DNA from: Oscillospiraceae bacterium | Lineage (GTDB): Bacteria > Bacillota > Clostridia > Oscillospirales > Oscillospiraceae | Assembly (NCBI GenBank): GCA_021205095.1 | Contig: JAJPYE010000019.1 | Location: forward strand, 1-52,855 | Length of the DNA: 52,855 nt | Reading direction: 5' to 3' | In this document: one piece after another, positions 7,411 to 15,989 of the stretch | Numbering within the stretch: position 1 is the stretch's first letter | Layout of the letters: each line of letters begins with the position of its first letter | Program-made: the position numbers and the translations under genes | The notes under the pieces: generated by a model | Database searches by the model: none | What the model was told of the DNA's origin: nothing | What the model saw: only the letters and a program-made list of their open reading frames with translations

Positions 7411-7424
7411 GCAACAAATGTCGT
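7411..7424 (+). promoter_or_regulatory. Candidate TetR2 operator, copy 3
   Basis: GCAACAAATGTCGT, related to copies 1 and 2 and framed by CATGC and GCATG, which extend the symmetry. It covers the predicted exporter transcription start. Confidence 0.45.
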
Positions 7425-7493
7425 GCATGGATTCAGACGGAATCCATGCCGACAATACTATTATATTGTAAATAAATTTTTCAGGAGGTATAT

Positions 7494-9290
7494 ATGCTAC
7501 ACATCTTCAGTAACATGAAGGCCAAGGACAGATGGCTGGCGCTTTTGTGCGTGTTGTTTGTCTGCGGCCAGGTCTATTTTGACCTGCGGCTGCCGGATTA
7601 CACGGCGGAAATCACCGTGCTGATAAGCAGCGAGGTGACCGAGATGTCCCAGTACTTCACCGCAGGCGGGAAAATGCTGGGCTGCGCTCTTTGCAGCGCC
7701 GCTCTCACAGTGATCGTGGGCTATATGGCGGCCATGATTGCGGCGGATTTCTCCTTTGACATCCGTGAAAAGCTTTTCAACAAGGTGACGGCCATGGGCA
7801 GCGCCGAGATCAAGAAATTCTCCATTGCCAGCCTTATCACCCGCACTACCAACGACGTCACACAGATACACATGATTATCGCCATGGGGCTTCAGATGCT
7901 GATCCGCGCCCCCATCATGGCGATCTGGGCCATCATCAAAATCGTTGGGAAAAGCTGGCAGCTCTCCGCAGTTGTCCTGGCGGCGGTGGTGATCGTGGTC
8001 GGCTCCATGATTGTGCTGCTTGCCATCATGATCCCGAAGTTCCGCATTGTCCAGCGCCAGATCGACGATGTGAACCGGCTCACGGAGGAAAACCTGAACG
8101 GTATTCGTGTCGTCCGGGCGTTCAACGCGGAAAAGTACCAGGAGGACAAATTCGAGACGGCCAACAGCGCCCTGATGAAGACCCAGCTCTTCACCGGCAG
8201 AGGGATGGCGTTCCTGTCCCCTATTATGATGTTCGTCCAGAGCTGTGTGTCCGTGGCCATTTATTATGTGGGCGCTGTACTCATTAACGCCATCGACGTA
8301 CCCCTGACTGGCACGGCGGCGGAGATTGCCACCGCCATCTCCGACCGCTCGGTGATGCTGGGCGAGGTGGTCTCCTTCAGCTCCTATGCGCTGTATGTGA
8401 TTATGTCCTTCGTGATGCTGCTGATGATCTTCATGCTACTGCCCCGTGCGGCGGTTGCTGCCAATCGTATCAATGAGGTCATCGATTCTGACATCACTGT
8501 GACAGAGGGTACTGAACACAAATCCGACGAGGTCGGAAGCATTGAGTTTAAGAACGTATCCTTCCGCTATCCCGACGCCTCGGAGGACTGCCTGAAGCAT
8601 ATCACGTTTTCGGCGAAACAGGGGGAGACCGTGGCCTTTATCGGCGCCACCGGCTCCGGCAAATCCACTCTGGCCGGGCTGGCCGCGAGACTTTACGACA
8701 CCACGGACGGAACCGTCCTGCTGGACGGGAAGGACATTTCCCAATACAACTTTGAGACGCTCTATGATAAGGTGGGCTATATTCCCCAAAGGGCGACCCT
8801 GTTTGCCAACACGGTAGAGGGCAATATTACCTTCGGCGACAGCGGACACGCAATAACGGAGGCCGATGTGGAAAATGCGCTGGACATCGCCCAGGCAACG
8901 GACTTTGTCTCCGCCATGGACGACGGCGTAAACAGTTGGATCTCCCAGAGCGGCTCCAACGTGTCCGGCGGACAGAAGCAGCGCCTTTCCATTGCACGGG
9001 CTATTGCCAGAAAGCCGGAAATTTTGATTTTTGACGATTCCTTCTCGGCCCTGGACTATAAGACCGACCGCACACTGCGGCAGCGCATCAAAACCGATCT
9101 GAAGGACACAACCTGTCTGATCATCGCCCAGCGTATCGGCACCATTCGCCATGCGGATAAAATCGTGGTGCTGGACGACGGCGCGGTGGCCGGGATCGGC
9201 ACGCACGACGAGCTGATGAAGAATTGCCCGGTTTATCAGCAGATCGCCCTGTCGCAGCTCTCCGCTGAAGAGCTTGCGGCAAACGCGTAA
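7494..9290 (+). CDS. ABC exporter half-transporter, degenerate-site subunit
   Basis: A 598-aa type IV ABC exporter half: six membrane helices in about residues 15-330, then an ATPase domain. Walker A is GATGSGKS (about 383-390) and the signature is the canonical VSGGQ (about 489). Walker B ends ILIFDD, with Asp in place of the catalytic Glu, and the H-loop reads IIAQR, with Gln for His. These changes mark the subunit whose own Walker motifs form the non-hydrolysing site in TM287/288-type heterodimers. It starts at ATG 7494 behind AGGAGG (7483-7488) and is 14 bases upstream of its partner. The substrate is unknown; control by TetR2 suggests a drug or small toxic compound. Confidence 0.92.
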   Translation: MLHIFSNMKAKDRWLALLCVLFVCGQVYFDLRLPDYTAEITVLISSEVTEMSQYFTAGGKMLGCALCSAALTVIVGYMAAMIAADFSFDIREKLFNKVTAMGSAEIKKFSIASLITRTTNDVTQIHMIIAMGLQMLIRAPIMAIWAIIKIVGKSWQLSAVVLAAVVIVVGSMIVLLAIMIPKFRIVQRQIDDVNRLTEENLNGIRVVRAFNAEKYQEDKFETANSALMKTQLFTGRGMAFLSPIMMFVQSCVSVAIYYVGAVLINAIDVPLTGTAAEIATAISDRSVMLGEVVSFSSYALYVIMSFVMLLMIFMLLPRAAVAANRINEVIDSDITVTEGTEHKSDEVGSIEFKNVSFRYPDASEDCLKHITFSAKQGETVAFIGATGSGKSTLAGLAARLYDTTDGTVLLDGKDISQYNFETLYDKVGYIPQRATLFANTVEGNITFGDSGHAITEADVENALDIAQATDFVSAMDDGVNSWISQSGSNVSGGQKQRLSIARAIARKPEILIFDDSFSALDYKTDRTLRQRIKTDLKDTTCLIIAQRIGTIRHADKIVVLDDGAVAGIGTHDELMKNCPVYQQIALSQLSAEELAANA

Positions 9291-9304
9291 GGAGGTGCTT
9301 TATT

Positions 9305-11152
9305 ATGCCAGAAAAAAATAACAACAGATCTTCTGTTCGCACCGGCGCTCCTATGCGGAGAGGCCCCATGGGCCGTGGCCCTGGCGGCGGTGGAAAGGCA
9401 AAGAACATGCGGGGCGCGCTGATGAGCCTTATGTCCTACATCAGAGGCCAGGCGGGCATCGTTATCTTTGCCCTGGTGCTGGCCGCCGCCGGCGCGGTGT
9501 TTACCATCATCGGGCCGAACCAGCTCAGCCGCCTGACAGATTACATTTATGACGGTCTTGCCACCACCATTGACATGGACGGTGTCCTGCGGGTGGCGCT
9601 GCTGCTGGTGGGGATATATCTTGCCAGCGCGGTATTCAATTTCATCCAGCATTTTATCATGCAGACCGTGACCCAGCGAACCGCCAGACGGCTGCGCGGG
9701 GACATTGACACCAAAATCAACCGCCTGCCCCTGAAGTATTTCTCCGGCAACGCCGCAGGCGATGTGATGTCCCGCATGACAAACGACGTGGACATGATCG
9801 GTCAGGCCATGTCGAACAGCCTGTCGAACCTGGTCACAGCGGTGGCCCAATTCATTGGCTGCCTGATCATGATGTATTACACCAATTGGATCATGGCCAC
9901 CACCACTGTTGTGGCAACCGTTATCGGTATTATCCTGATGGTGGTCATTATGAGCCATTCCCAGAAGTACTTCACCGCCCGGCAGGAGAGCCTGGGCGAC
10001 ATGAACGGCTATATCGAGGAGATGTACAGCGGCCATGATGCCATCCGCATTCTGAATGCCGAAAACGAGGTAACAGGCAAATTCTCCTCTCTGAGCCAGG
10101 CGGTGCGGAAAGCAGAGTTTCGCTCTCAGTTTCTGTCCGGCCTGATGCAGCCGCTGATGACCTTCATCGGAAACCTGGGCTATGTGGCAGTCTGCGTGGT
10201 GGGCGCATGGCAGATCATCGAGGGCAATATTACCTTCGGCGTGATCACGGCATTCCTTATCTACACCCGCCTGTTTGAGTCCCCTCTGCGGCAGATCTCC
10301 ATGGCCATGACCCAGGTTCAGTCCTGCGCCGCCGCCTCCGAGCGTGTCTTTGAGTTCCTGTCCGAGGAGGAGATGGAGGACGAGTCCAGCAAGACCCAGC
10401 GCATTGATACCGTACACGGCGAGGTGGAGTTCCGTCATGTGAAGTTCTCCTATCCCAGCGCACCGGACAAGGAGATCATCCACGACTTCAATGTGAAGGT
10501 AGCGCCGGGACAGAAAGTGGCCATCGTCGGGCCCACCGGGGCGGGCAAGACCACCATGGTCAACCTGCTGATGCGGTTCTTCGAGCCGACGGGCGGCGAC
10601 ATCCTTATCGACGGCATTCCCACCTCGAACATCCCTCGAAGCAACGTACACAGCCAGTTCGGCATGGTTTTGCAGGACACCTGGCTGTTTGAGGGCACCG
10701 TCCGGGAGAACCTTCTCTATAACACCCAGGGCGTCACAGATGAGCAGATGATAGAGGCCTGCAAGGCCTGCGGCATACACAGCTTTATCAAGGCGCTGCC
10801 CCAGGGCTACGACACGGTTTTGAGCGACAACACCGCCATTTCCGCCGGCCAGAAGCAGCTTATGACCATCGCCAGGGCCATGATTCAAAACAGCCCCATG
10901 CTGATTCTGGATGAGGCCACCTCCAGCGTGGACACCAAGACAGAAATGATAACGCAGCAGGCCATGGATGCGCTGACAAATAAACGCACCAGCTTCGTCA
11001 TAGCTCACCGCCTTTCCACCATCAAGAACGCCGACATCATCCTCGTCATGCGGAACGGCGACATCGTGGAGCAGGGCAACCACGAGGATCTTCTGAAGCT
11101 CAACGGCTTCTATGCGGAGCTGTATAACAGCCAGTTCGAGGAAGTTTCCTGA
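9305..11152 (+). CDS. ABC exporter half-transporter, catalytic subunit
   Basis: A 615-aa partner of the preceding protein. An N-terminal Gly/Arg/Pro-rich cytoplasmic stretch (about residues 1-38) leads into six membrane helices, then an ATPase domain with Walker A GPTGAGKT (about 409), a degenerate signature ISAGQ (about 512), Walker B LILDEATSS with the catalytic Glu, and an H-loop IAHR with its His. Canonical Walker motifs here together with the canonical signature in the partner make the single hydrolysing site of the heterodimer. The start ATG 9305 has AAGGAGG directly upstream, overlapping the previous stop region. Confidence 0.92.
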   Translation: MPEKNNNRSSVRTGAPMRRGPMGRGPGGGGKAKNMRGALMSLMSYIRGQAGIVIFALVLAAAGAVFTIIGPNQLSRLTDYIYDGLATTIDMDGVLRVALLLVGIYLASAVFNFIQHFIMQTVTQRTARRLRGDIDTKINRLPLKYFSGNAAGDVMSRMTNDVDMIGQAMSNSLSNLVTAVAQFIGCLIMMYYTNWIMATTTVVATVIGIILMVVIMSHSQKYFTARQESLGDMNGYIEEMYSGHDAIRILNAENEVTGKFSSLSQAVRKAEFRSQFLSGLMQPLMTFIGNLGYVAVCVVGAWQIIEGNITFGVITAFLIYTRLFESPLRQISMAMTQVQSCAAASERVFEFLSEEEMEDESSKTQRIDTVHGEVEFRHVKFSYPSAPDKEIIHDFNVKVAPGQKVAIVGPTGAGKTTMVNLLMRFFEPTGGDILIDGIPTSNIPRSNVHSQFGMVLQDTWLFEGTVRENLLYNTQGVTDEQMIEACKACGIHSFIKALPQGYDTVLSDNTAISAGQKQLMTIARAMIQNSPMLILDEATSSVDTKTEMITQQAMDALTNKRTSFVIAHRLSTIKNADIILVMRNGDIVEQGNHEDLLKLNGFYAELYNSQFEEVS

Positions 11153-11175
11153 AAAACAAAAACATTATAGAAAGG

Positions 11176-11203
11176 CCCCGCCATCCTGATTGGGATGGCG
11201 GGG
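11176..11203 (+). terminator. Rho-independent terminator after the ABC exporter
   Basis: An 11-bp perfect stem, CCCCGCCATCC with GGATGGCGGGG, and a 6-base loop, 23 bases after the exporter stop. The T-tract is weak (TCTTGCATAT). Confidence 0.65.
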
Positions 11204-11247
11204 TCTTGCATATATCCTCAGACGCCGCTTTTCGTTTCTTCAGCAGC

Positions 11248-11262
11248 GTCCCACAGTGGGAC
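11248..11262. repeat. Perfect 15-base palindrome
   Basis: GTCCCACAGTGGGAC has 7-base arms around a single A. It lies between the ABC terminator and the GntR-type regulator, too compact for a hairpin loop, so it is more likely a protein-binding site than a terminator. Its role is not established. Confidence 0.35.
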
Positions 11263-11307
11263 GGGGTGCTTCTTATTTGTTTACAAAATTTTAACTGACA
11301 CACCCCT

Positions 11308-11350
11308 TAACAAAATCAAGTTGTTAGTTTAAAATAATATTATATATAAA
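11308..11350 (+). promoter_or_regulatory. Predicted promoter and inverted repeat ahead of the GntR/Opu operon
   Basis: TTGTTA (11321-11326) and TATAAA (11345-11350) are 18 bases apart. The -35 box is also the right arm of an inverted repeat, TAACAA (11308-11313) and TTGTTA, that could be the operator of the adjacent regulator. The AT-rich run contrasts with the flanking coding DNA. Confidence 0.4.
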
Positions 11351-11394
11351 ATGTAGGGTGGCACACATATTATTTACCGGGAGATGATGTTTGA

Positions 11395-12033
11395 ATGGGG
11401 ACAGCCACGTCTCCGCAGTATCTGAAAATCGCGCTGGACATAGCGGCGCGGATAGCCCGCGGCGAGCTGCCGGAGGGCAGCACTATCTATGGTCGTTCCG
11501 TGATGGCGTCGGAATACGGCGTCTCGCCGGAAACCATTCGCCGTTCGCTTCATCTTCTGGCCGACATGAAGGTGGTGGAGATCAAGCACCAGACCGGCGT
11601 GAAGGTCGTTTCCGCTGACAGCGCCAGGCGTTATATTGCAAATTTCGCCGAGTCCAGCGACGTACACAGCCTGCGGGAGCATCTGCGAGACCTTCTTGCG
11701 GAGCATCAGGATCTGACCACCCGCATTGCAGACACCGTCACCGCTCTGCTTCAGGCCAGGGAGACCTTTTCCGCCGCCCATGACCCGCTGCCGACCTATG
11801 AGGTGTCCGTCCCCGCGAACTCGCCGGTCATTGGCAAAACCATCGGCGCGCTGAGTTTCTGGCAAAATACCGGCGCGACCATCACCGGCATACGGCGGGG
11901 GAAAAACGTTATCGTCTCCCCCGGCCCCTATGCCGAGCTGTACGGCGGCGACGTTCTGCTCGTTGTCGGCGCCCCTGCCGCTGCGGCAGCCGCGCAAGTT
12001 ATCGTATCTGCGAAGGAGGAATCTAATGATTGA
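11395..12033 (+). CDS. GntR-family regulator with C-terminal TrkA_C domain
   Basis: A 212-aa regulator. Residues about 5-75 form a GntR winged helix (QYLKIALDIAARI, then SVMASEYGVSPETIRRSL). A helical linker follows, then a TrkA_C/RCK_C domain (about 135-205) with the typical PVIGKTIGAL opening and the ending LYGGDVLLVVG. TrkA_C domains bind small ligands such as cyclic dinucleotides or nucleotides in K+ and osmolyte systems, so ligand-responsive control of the following transporter is likely (inference). It starts at ATG 11395; GGGAG at 11379-11383 is the nearest ribosome site. Its stop overlaps the start of the ATPase gene. Confidence 0.85.
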   Translation: MGTATSPQYLKIALDIAARIARGELPEGSTIYGRSVMASEYGVSPETIRRSLHLLADMKVVEIKHQTGVKVVSADSARRYIANFAESSDVHSLREHLRDLLAEHQDLTTRIADTVTALLQARETFSAAHDPLPTYEVSVPANSPVIGKTIGALSFWQNTGATITGIRRGKNVIVSPGPYAELYGGDVLLVVGAPAAAAAAQVIVSAKEESND

Positions 12034-13135
12034 ATTTAAAAACGTGTGCAAAAGCTATGGGAAATCGCAGATTTTGAAGAATCTCAGCTTCACCATTGGG
12101 GACGGTGAATTTATCGTCCTCATCGGCCCGTCCGGCTGCGGCAAAACAACGACGCTGAAAACGATAAACAGGCTGGTCGAGCCAGACAGCGGCACAATCT
12201 GCATCGACGGAAAAAATATCCAGGAGGCCGACAAGGACGATCTCCGCCGTCATATCGGATACGTCATCCAGCAGATCGGCCTGTTCCCCAACATGACCGT
12301 GGCCCAGAACATATGCGTCGTGCCGAAGCTCCTGAAATACAGCAAGGAAAAGTGCAGCGAAATCGTTTCCGAGCTTCTGAAAATGGTGAACATGGAGGCC
12401 TACGCAGATAAATATCCCAACCAACTCTCCGGCGGGCAGCAACAGCGAATCGGCGTGCTGCGGGCCCTGGCCGCATCCCCGCCCATCGTGCTGATGGACG
12501 AACCCTTCGGCGCCCTTGACCCGCAAACCAGGGAGGTTTTGCAGGACGAGGTAAAGAATCTTCAGAAAAAGCTGAACAAAACCTTTATTTTTGTCACCCA
12601 CGACATGGACGAAGCCCTGAAACTGGCGGACAGAATCTTTTTCATGGACGATGGCCAAATCGTTCAAATGGCGACGCCGGAGGAAATGCTGGAGCATCCG
12701 GCAACCGTGCGTGTGGAGAGCTTTCTTGGCAAGCACACTGTCGGCGTGACCGCTCCGTCCAAGGTGGAGGACTATATGCGCTCCAATATCCAAACCATGC
12801 GCAAAGGCCGGGGCGTTCGGGAATGTGCCGAGCGCATGGCGCGCTACAACGTGGACACCCTGATCATCTCCGACAATGACGGGCACTATGTTGGAACCGT
12901 CTCCATCGGCGACATTCGGAAGTGGGGCCGGGATTTGGAGAGCATCGACCCGATTATCCGCAACACCACCCGCACGGTTCGCCTGGGCGACGACGCGAAG
13001 GAGTGCTTCGATTATCTTCTGGACGCCGGTGAGAGCTATGTAGTCGTTCTTCGCGAGGACGACACCATCGCCGGTATCGTAACGAAAACCAGCATCGCCA
13101 AGTCCGTGGCTGAAAATCTTTGGGAAAACGCATGA
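12026..13135 (+). CDS. Glycine betaine/choline-type ABC transporter ATPase with CBS domains (OpuCA-like)
   Basis: A 369-aa ATPase. It carries Walker A GPSGCGKT (about 33-40), signature LSGGQQQR, Walker B VLMDEPFGALDP and a normal switch His in FVTHDMDEA. Two C-terminal CBS motifs (about 250-365) follow, as in OpuCA and ProV, where they sense ionic strength or nucleotides. Start ATG 12026 has AAGGAGGA at 12013-12020; the 8-base overlap with the GntR gene and the ATGA overlap with the permease show a single operon. The ergothioneine ATPase EgtV has the same plan, so the substrate is uncertain. Confidence 0.88.
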   Translation: MIEFKNVCKSYGKSQILKNLSFTIGDGEFIVLIGPSGCGKTTTLKTINRLVEPDSGTICIDGKNIQEADKDDLRRHIGYVIQQIGLFPNMTVAQNICVVPKLLKYSKEKCSEIVSELLKMVNMEAYADKYPNQLSGGQQQRIGVLRALAASPPIVLMDEPFGALDPQTREVLQDEVKNLQKKLNKTFIFVTHDMDEALKLADRIFFMDDGQIVQMATPEEMLEHPATVRVESFLGKHTVGVTAPSKVEDYMRSNIQTMRKGRGVRECAERMARYNVDTLIISDNDGHYVGTVSIGDIRKWGRDLESIDPIIRNTTRTVRLGDDAKECFDYLLDAGESYVVVLREDDTIAGIVTKTSIAKSVAENLWENA

Positions 13136-13776
13136 TGAAAGATCTTATCTCAACCTACGGCTCCATGCTTGTAAACGCGATCATCACCCACACCATCTAT
13201 GTTATCATCTGCGTCGCCATCGGCTTTGTCCTCGGTCTTGTGCTGGGCATCGCCCTCTCCCGAATGCCCAGGTGGGCAAACGTCCTCATGCCGGTTATTT
13301 CCGTATTCCAGACCATTCCAGGGCTGGTGTTCATCGGCATTTTATTCCTGTGGCTCGGCATGGTACCCGCAACGGTCATTATCGCCTTATCCATCTACGC
13401 GCTGTTCCCTGTGCTTAAAAACACCTACGCCGGGCTTCTCAGCATAGACCCCAAATATATTGAGGCCGCCAAGGGTTGCGGTATGTCCGCCATGCAGTCC
13501 ATCCTTCGGGTGGAGCTGCCGCTGGCCATGCCTACGATTATTGCCGGGCTGCGGATGTCCACGATATATACCGTTTCCTGGACGGTTCTGGCCTCTATGA
13601 TTGGCCTTGGCGGCCTGGGGGATTTCATCTATCAGGGCACTGCCTCGAACAATAATACGCTGATTCTTCTGGGAGCAATCCCGGCGGCGCTGTTGGCCAT
13701 CCTGCTAGGGGCACTGATCGACCTGCTACAGAAAAAGGTCACGCCTCGCGGTCTGCGCAAGGGGGTGACCAAATGA
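13132..13776 (+). CDS. OpuCB-like ABC transporter permease
   Basis: A 214-aa inner-membrane permease with about five to six hydrophobic helices and the binding-protein-dependent EAA loop, seen as YIEAAKGCGMSAMQSILRVELP. The start is ATG 13132 (or 13135), overlapping the ATPase stop; an in-frame TTG at 13120 is less likely. Together with the second permease it should form the membrane channel for a betaine-, choline- or ergothioneine-like solute. Confidence 0.86.
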   Translation: MMKDLISTYGSMLVNAIITHTIYVIICVAIGFVLGLVLGIALSRMPRWANVLMPVISVFQTIPGLVFIGILFLWLGMVPATVIIALSIYALFPVLKNTYAGLLSIDPKYIEAAKGCGMSAMQSILRVELPLAMPTIIAGLRMSTIYTVSWTVLASMIGLGGLGDFIYQGTASNNNTLILLGAIPAALLAILLGALIDLLQKKVTPRGLRKGVTK

Positions 13777-14453
13777 GCGTCAGTCTGATTCTGGAACACC
13801 TTTACATTGTGTTTTTCTCCAGCCTGCTGTCGGTTGCCGTGGGTCTGCTGCTGGGGCTTCTGGCATATCTGTTTCCCAAAATACGGGGCCTTATTCTAAG
13901 GCTTGTGGATTTGCTGCAAACGATTCCCGCCCTGGCGCTGCTAGGCATTATCATGGTCTTCGTGGGCGCGGGCAAGGCAACGGTCATCACCGGCATTACG
14001 CTCTACTCCCTTCTTCCCATTGTGCGGAACACCTGCCTGGGGTTAGAGGAGGTAGATCCCGGCGTGAAGGAGGCCGCCAGGGGCATGGGCATGAGCAAGC
14101 TCTATCGAACCCTGTTCATTGAGCTTCCGCTGGCGTTTCCCACCGTGTTCACCGGCATCCGCATCGCCATCGTAAACGCCATCGGCACGGCGGTGTTCGC
14201 CGCCTTTGTTGGCGGCGGCGGCCTGGGCAGCATTATCACCCGCGGCATCCGTATTCAGAAAATGTCTCTGGTTCTTGCCGGCACAGGCGCCCTGATGGCG
14301 ATAGCTGTCATCGTCGATCTACTCATGGGGGCCTTCGAGCGCGGCATCCGCAATCCAAAAGCCGCTGGATACCGATGCTGGCAGTGCTTCTTGTCTGTCT
14401 GGTCGTGCTGCTGCCCTATGGAACCAGCGCCTCCGACAGCGACGACCTTCTGA
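13773..14453 (+). CDS. OpuC/OpuF-like permease, C-terminus out of frame
   Basis: A 226-aa permease with the membrane helices and EAA loop (VKEAARGMGMSKLYRTLFIELP) expected of OpuCD or the permease half of OpuF/EgtU. From about residue 192 the frame becomes unlike a protein (CWQCFLSVWSCCC). In the -1 frame, the same DNA reads SKSRWIPMLAVLLVCL and continues without a stop into the binding-protein gene. One added base in the CCAAAAG run at about 14355-14361 would join them into a single 502-aa permease/binding-protein fusion. Either a recent frameshift, a sequence error or true separate genes is possible. Confidence 0.75.
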   Translation: MSVSLILEHLYIVFFSSLLSVAVGLLLGLLAYLFPKIRGLILRLVDLLQTIPALALLGIIMVFVGAGKATVITGITLYSLLPIVRNTCLGLEEVDPGVKEAARGMGMSKLYRTLFIELPLAFPTVFTGIRIAIVNAIGTAVFAAFVGGGGLGSIITRGIRIQKMSLVLAGTGALMAIAVIVDLLMGAFERGIRNPKAAGYRCWQCFLSVWSCCCPMEPAPPTATTF

Positions 14454-15280
14454 TTTACGACGGCAACTACTCCGAAATGCAGATTATGAACCGCCTGGCA
14501 AAATACCTGATCGAGGATCAGACCGATATAACGGTCACGATTCTGGATGAGATGTCCCAGGTAAACAGCTTCAAATCCCTCATTGGCGACAGTCACACCT
14601 GCGATCTGATGTTCTCCTATGACGGCACGCTGCTGACGACCTTCCTGGGTTTGGATCCCACCGATGTGCCGGAGGACGAGACCCTGTATGATTACGCGAA
14701 CCAGGTAGCCGGGGAGGAATACAGGCTTCGCCTGCTGGCGCAGGTGGGCCTTGACAACACCTATGCCATCGCCGTAACGCAGGAGGTCGCGGAGCAATAC
14801 GGTCTGGAGACCATAAGCGACCTGGTTCCCGTGGCGGGAGAGCTGACCTTTGGCGCGGAACACGAGTTCTTCACGCAAGAGGGCAGCATGAAATATGGGC
14901 CGTTCACCGAGTATTACGGCCTGACCTTCAAGGACGCGGTATCCGTGGATGTCAGCCTGAAATACACCGCCATAGAGAGCGGCAGCTTCGAGGTAACCGA
15001 GGTCTACACTACGGACGGCCTCAACAAGAAGGCCAATCTTGTGATATTGGAGGATGATTTATCCTTCTTCCCGGAATATAACGGCGCTTTTCTCATCCGC
15101 GAGGACACCCTTACCCGTTTCTCTGACGCACCGCTGGAGGACATCCTCAACCAGCTTGAGGGTCTGATCTCCAACGAGGACATGACGGAAATGACCTATC
15201 AGGCGGACGTTCTGGAGCGCGACGTAGACGACATCGCCAGAGAGTTCCTGATCGAGCGCGGCCTTCTTGCCGCGGAATAA
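14375..15280 (+). CDS. Glycine betaine/choline-type substrate-binding protein (possible fusion half)
   Basis: A 301-aa OpuAC-superfamily binding protein. An N-terminal hydrophobic helix (MLAVLLVCLVVLLP) would anchor it. The domain begins DDLLIYDGNYSEMQIM and has the typical late motif DGLNKKANLVILEDDLSFFP. It lacks a lipobox. The ATG at 14375 has no ribosome site and overlaps the permease by 79 bases, so the real protein probably starts in the permease frame (see that entry). Ligand residues cannot be assigned safely; betaine, choline, carnitine and ergothioneine are all candidates. Confidence 0.78.
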   Translation: MLAVLLVCLVVLLPYGTSASDSDDLLIYDGNYSEMQIMNRLAKYLIEDQTDITVTILDEMSQVNSFKSLIGDSHTCDLMFSYDGTLLTTFLGLDPTDVPEDETLYDYANQVAGEEYRLRLLAQVGLDNTYAIAVTQEVAEQYGLETISDLVPVAGELTFGAEHEFFTQEGSMKYGPFTEYYGLTFKDAVSVDVSLKYTAIESGSFEVTEVYTTDGLNKKANLVILEDDLSFFPEYNGAFLIREDTLTRFSDAPLEDILNQLEGLISNEDMTEMTYQADVLERDVDDIAREFLIERGLLAAE

Positions 15281-15299
15281 CAGCAGAATTTACAAAAAA

Positions 15300-15336
15300 A
15301 TTCTCCGATAAAAAGCGCCGCTTTTTATCGGAGAAT
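15300..15336. terminator. Strong hairpin terminator between convergent units
   Basis: A perfect 17-bp stem, starting ATTCTCCGATAAAAAGC, with a 3-base GCC loop, 20 bases after the binding-protein stop. It has A-rich sequence on the left and AT-rich sequence on the right, and it also serves the minus-strand gene ending at 15365. Confidence 0.8.
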
Positions 15337-15364
15337 CGCTTATATATAGCTGCTGAAAACCGTA

Positions 15365-15622
15365 TCATGAAAATCTTACCACCGCCGCCTGGGCGCCGGT
15401 AAGCTTCACATGAACGCCTTTGGAGGCGGCGGCCTGCTCCAGCATGGTTTGGAGCTTGGCCGCGCTGGCGTTTATATATTTGGCAGCCAGCTCCTCCTTG
15501 GCGCCATCAGGCAAAACACGGGCCGCCATAGCCGCAGCGGATCCAGCCACGCCCCCGCCGGTAAGCAACTGCACAGCGGCCTCGTAATCCACCTCGCTGA
15601 CATATAATTTTAGCTCTATCAT
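15365..15622 (-). CDS. Small unknown protein
   Basis: An 85-aa protein of unknown function: a short beta start (IELKLYVSEVDYEAAVQLL) followed by Gly/Ala-rich helices and a C-terminal strand ending VHVKLTGAQAAVVRFS. No signal peptide or known motif is seen. It starts at ATG 15622 with GGGAG upstream, 4 bases after the stop of the membrane-protein gene, so the two are co-transcribed. Confidence 0.6.
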   Translation of the reverse strand: MIELKLYVSEVDYEAAVQLLTGGGVAGSAAAMAARVLPDGAKEELAAKYINASAAKLQTMLEQAAASKGVHVKLTGAQAAVVRFS

Positions 15623-15626
15623 AGGA

Positions 15627-15989
15627 TCAGATCTCCCAAAACCGTTTTTTCTTCCCGGCAGGGCAGGGTCTGGCCCGCCGCAGATAAAGATAGACAATAT
15701 CCAACACCAGCAGGGCGACCAGCATAATGGTCATCCAGCTTTCAAAGGCCGCCTGCCAGACGGCAGCGTCCACGGTCAGATAGCTGAAGCACAGATAGGC
15801 CGCCGCCAGGCACAGCCACGCGCATACCAGGCACACATCCGCCCAGTGCTGCCGCTTTGCCAGCTTTTCCTTGTCGTGCCGGGGATTTCGCGCCATCCTT
15901 CGGCCCATAAATTCAAACACGCAGGCTATCAGCAAGGCCGCCGGCCCGGCAATGCCAAGTCCAAAGCTCAAAATCGCGCCAAAGCTCAT
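15627..15989 (-). CDS. Small membrane protein, unknown
   Basis: A 120-aa protein with three likely membrane helices (about residues 7-28, 50-70 and 85-103) separated by a basic loop (RRMARNPRHDKEKLAKRQ) and ending in a basic cytoplasmic tail. Start ATG 15989 has a clear AAGGAGG. It is divergent from the large secreted protein at 16222 and upstream of the 85-aa gene. I do not recognise a family. Confidence 0.65.
   Translation of the reverse strand: MSFGAILSFGLGIAGPAALLIACVFEFMGRRMARNPRHDKEKLAKRQHWADVCLVCAWLCLAAAYLCFSYLTVDAAVWQAAFESWMTIMLVALLVLDIVYLYLRRARPCPAGKKKRFWEI

Noticed and set aside
14340-14375. Programmed -1 frameshifting between permease and binding protein
   Set aside because: CCAAAAG is not a standard slippery heptamer in the right register and no clear downstream structure is seen. 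An indel or sequence error explains it more simply.
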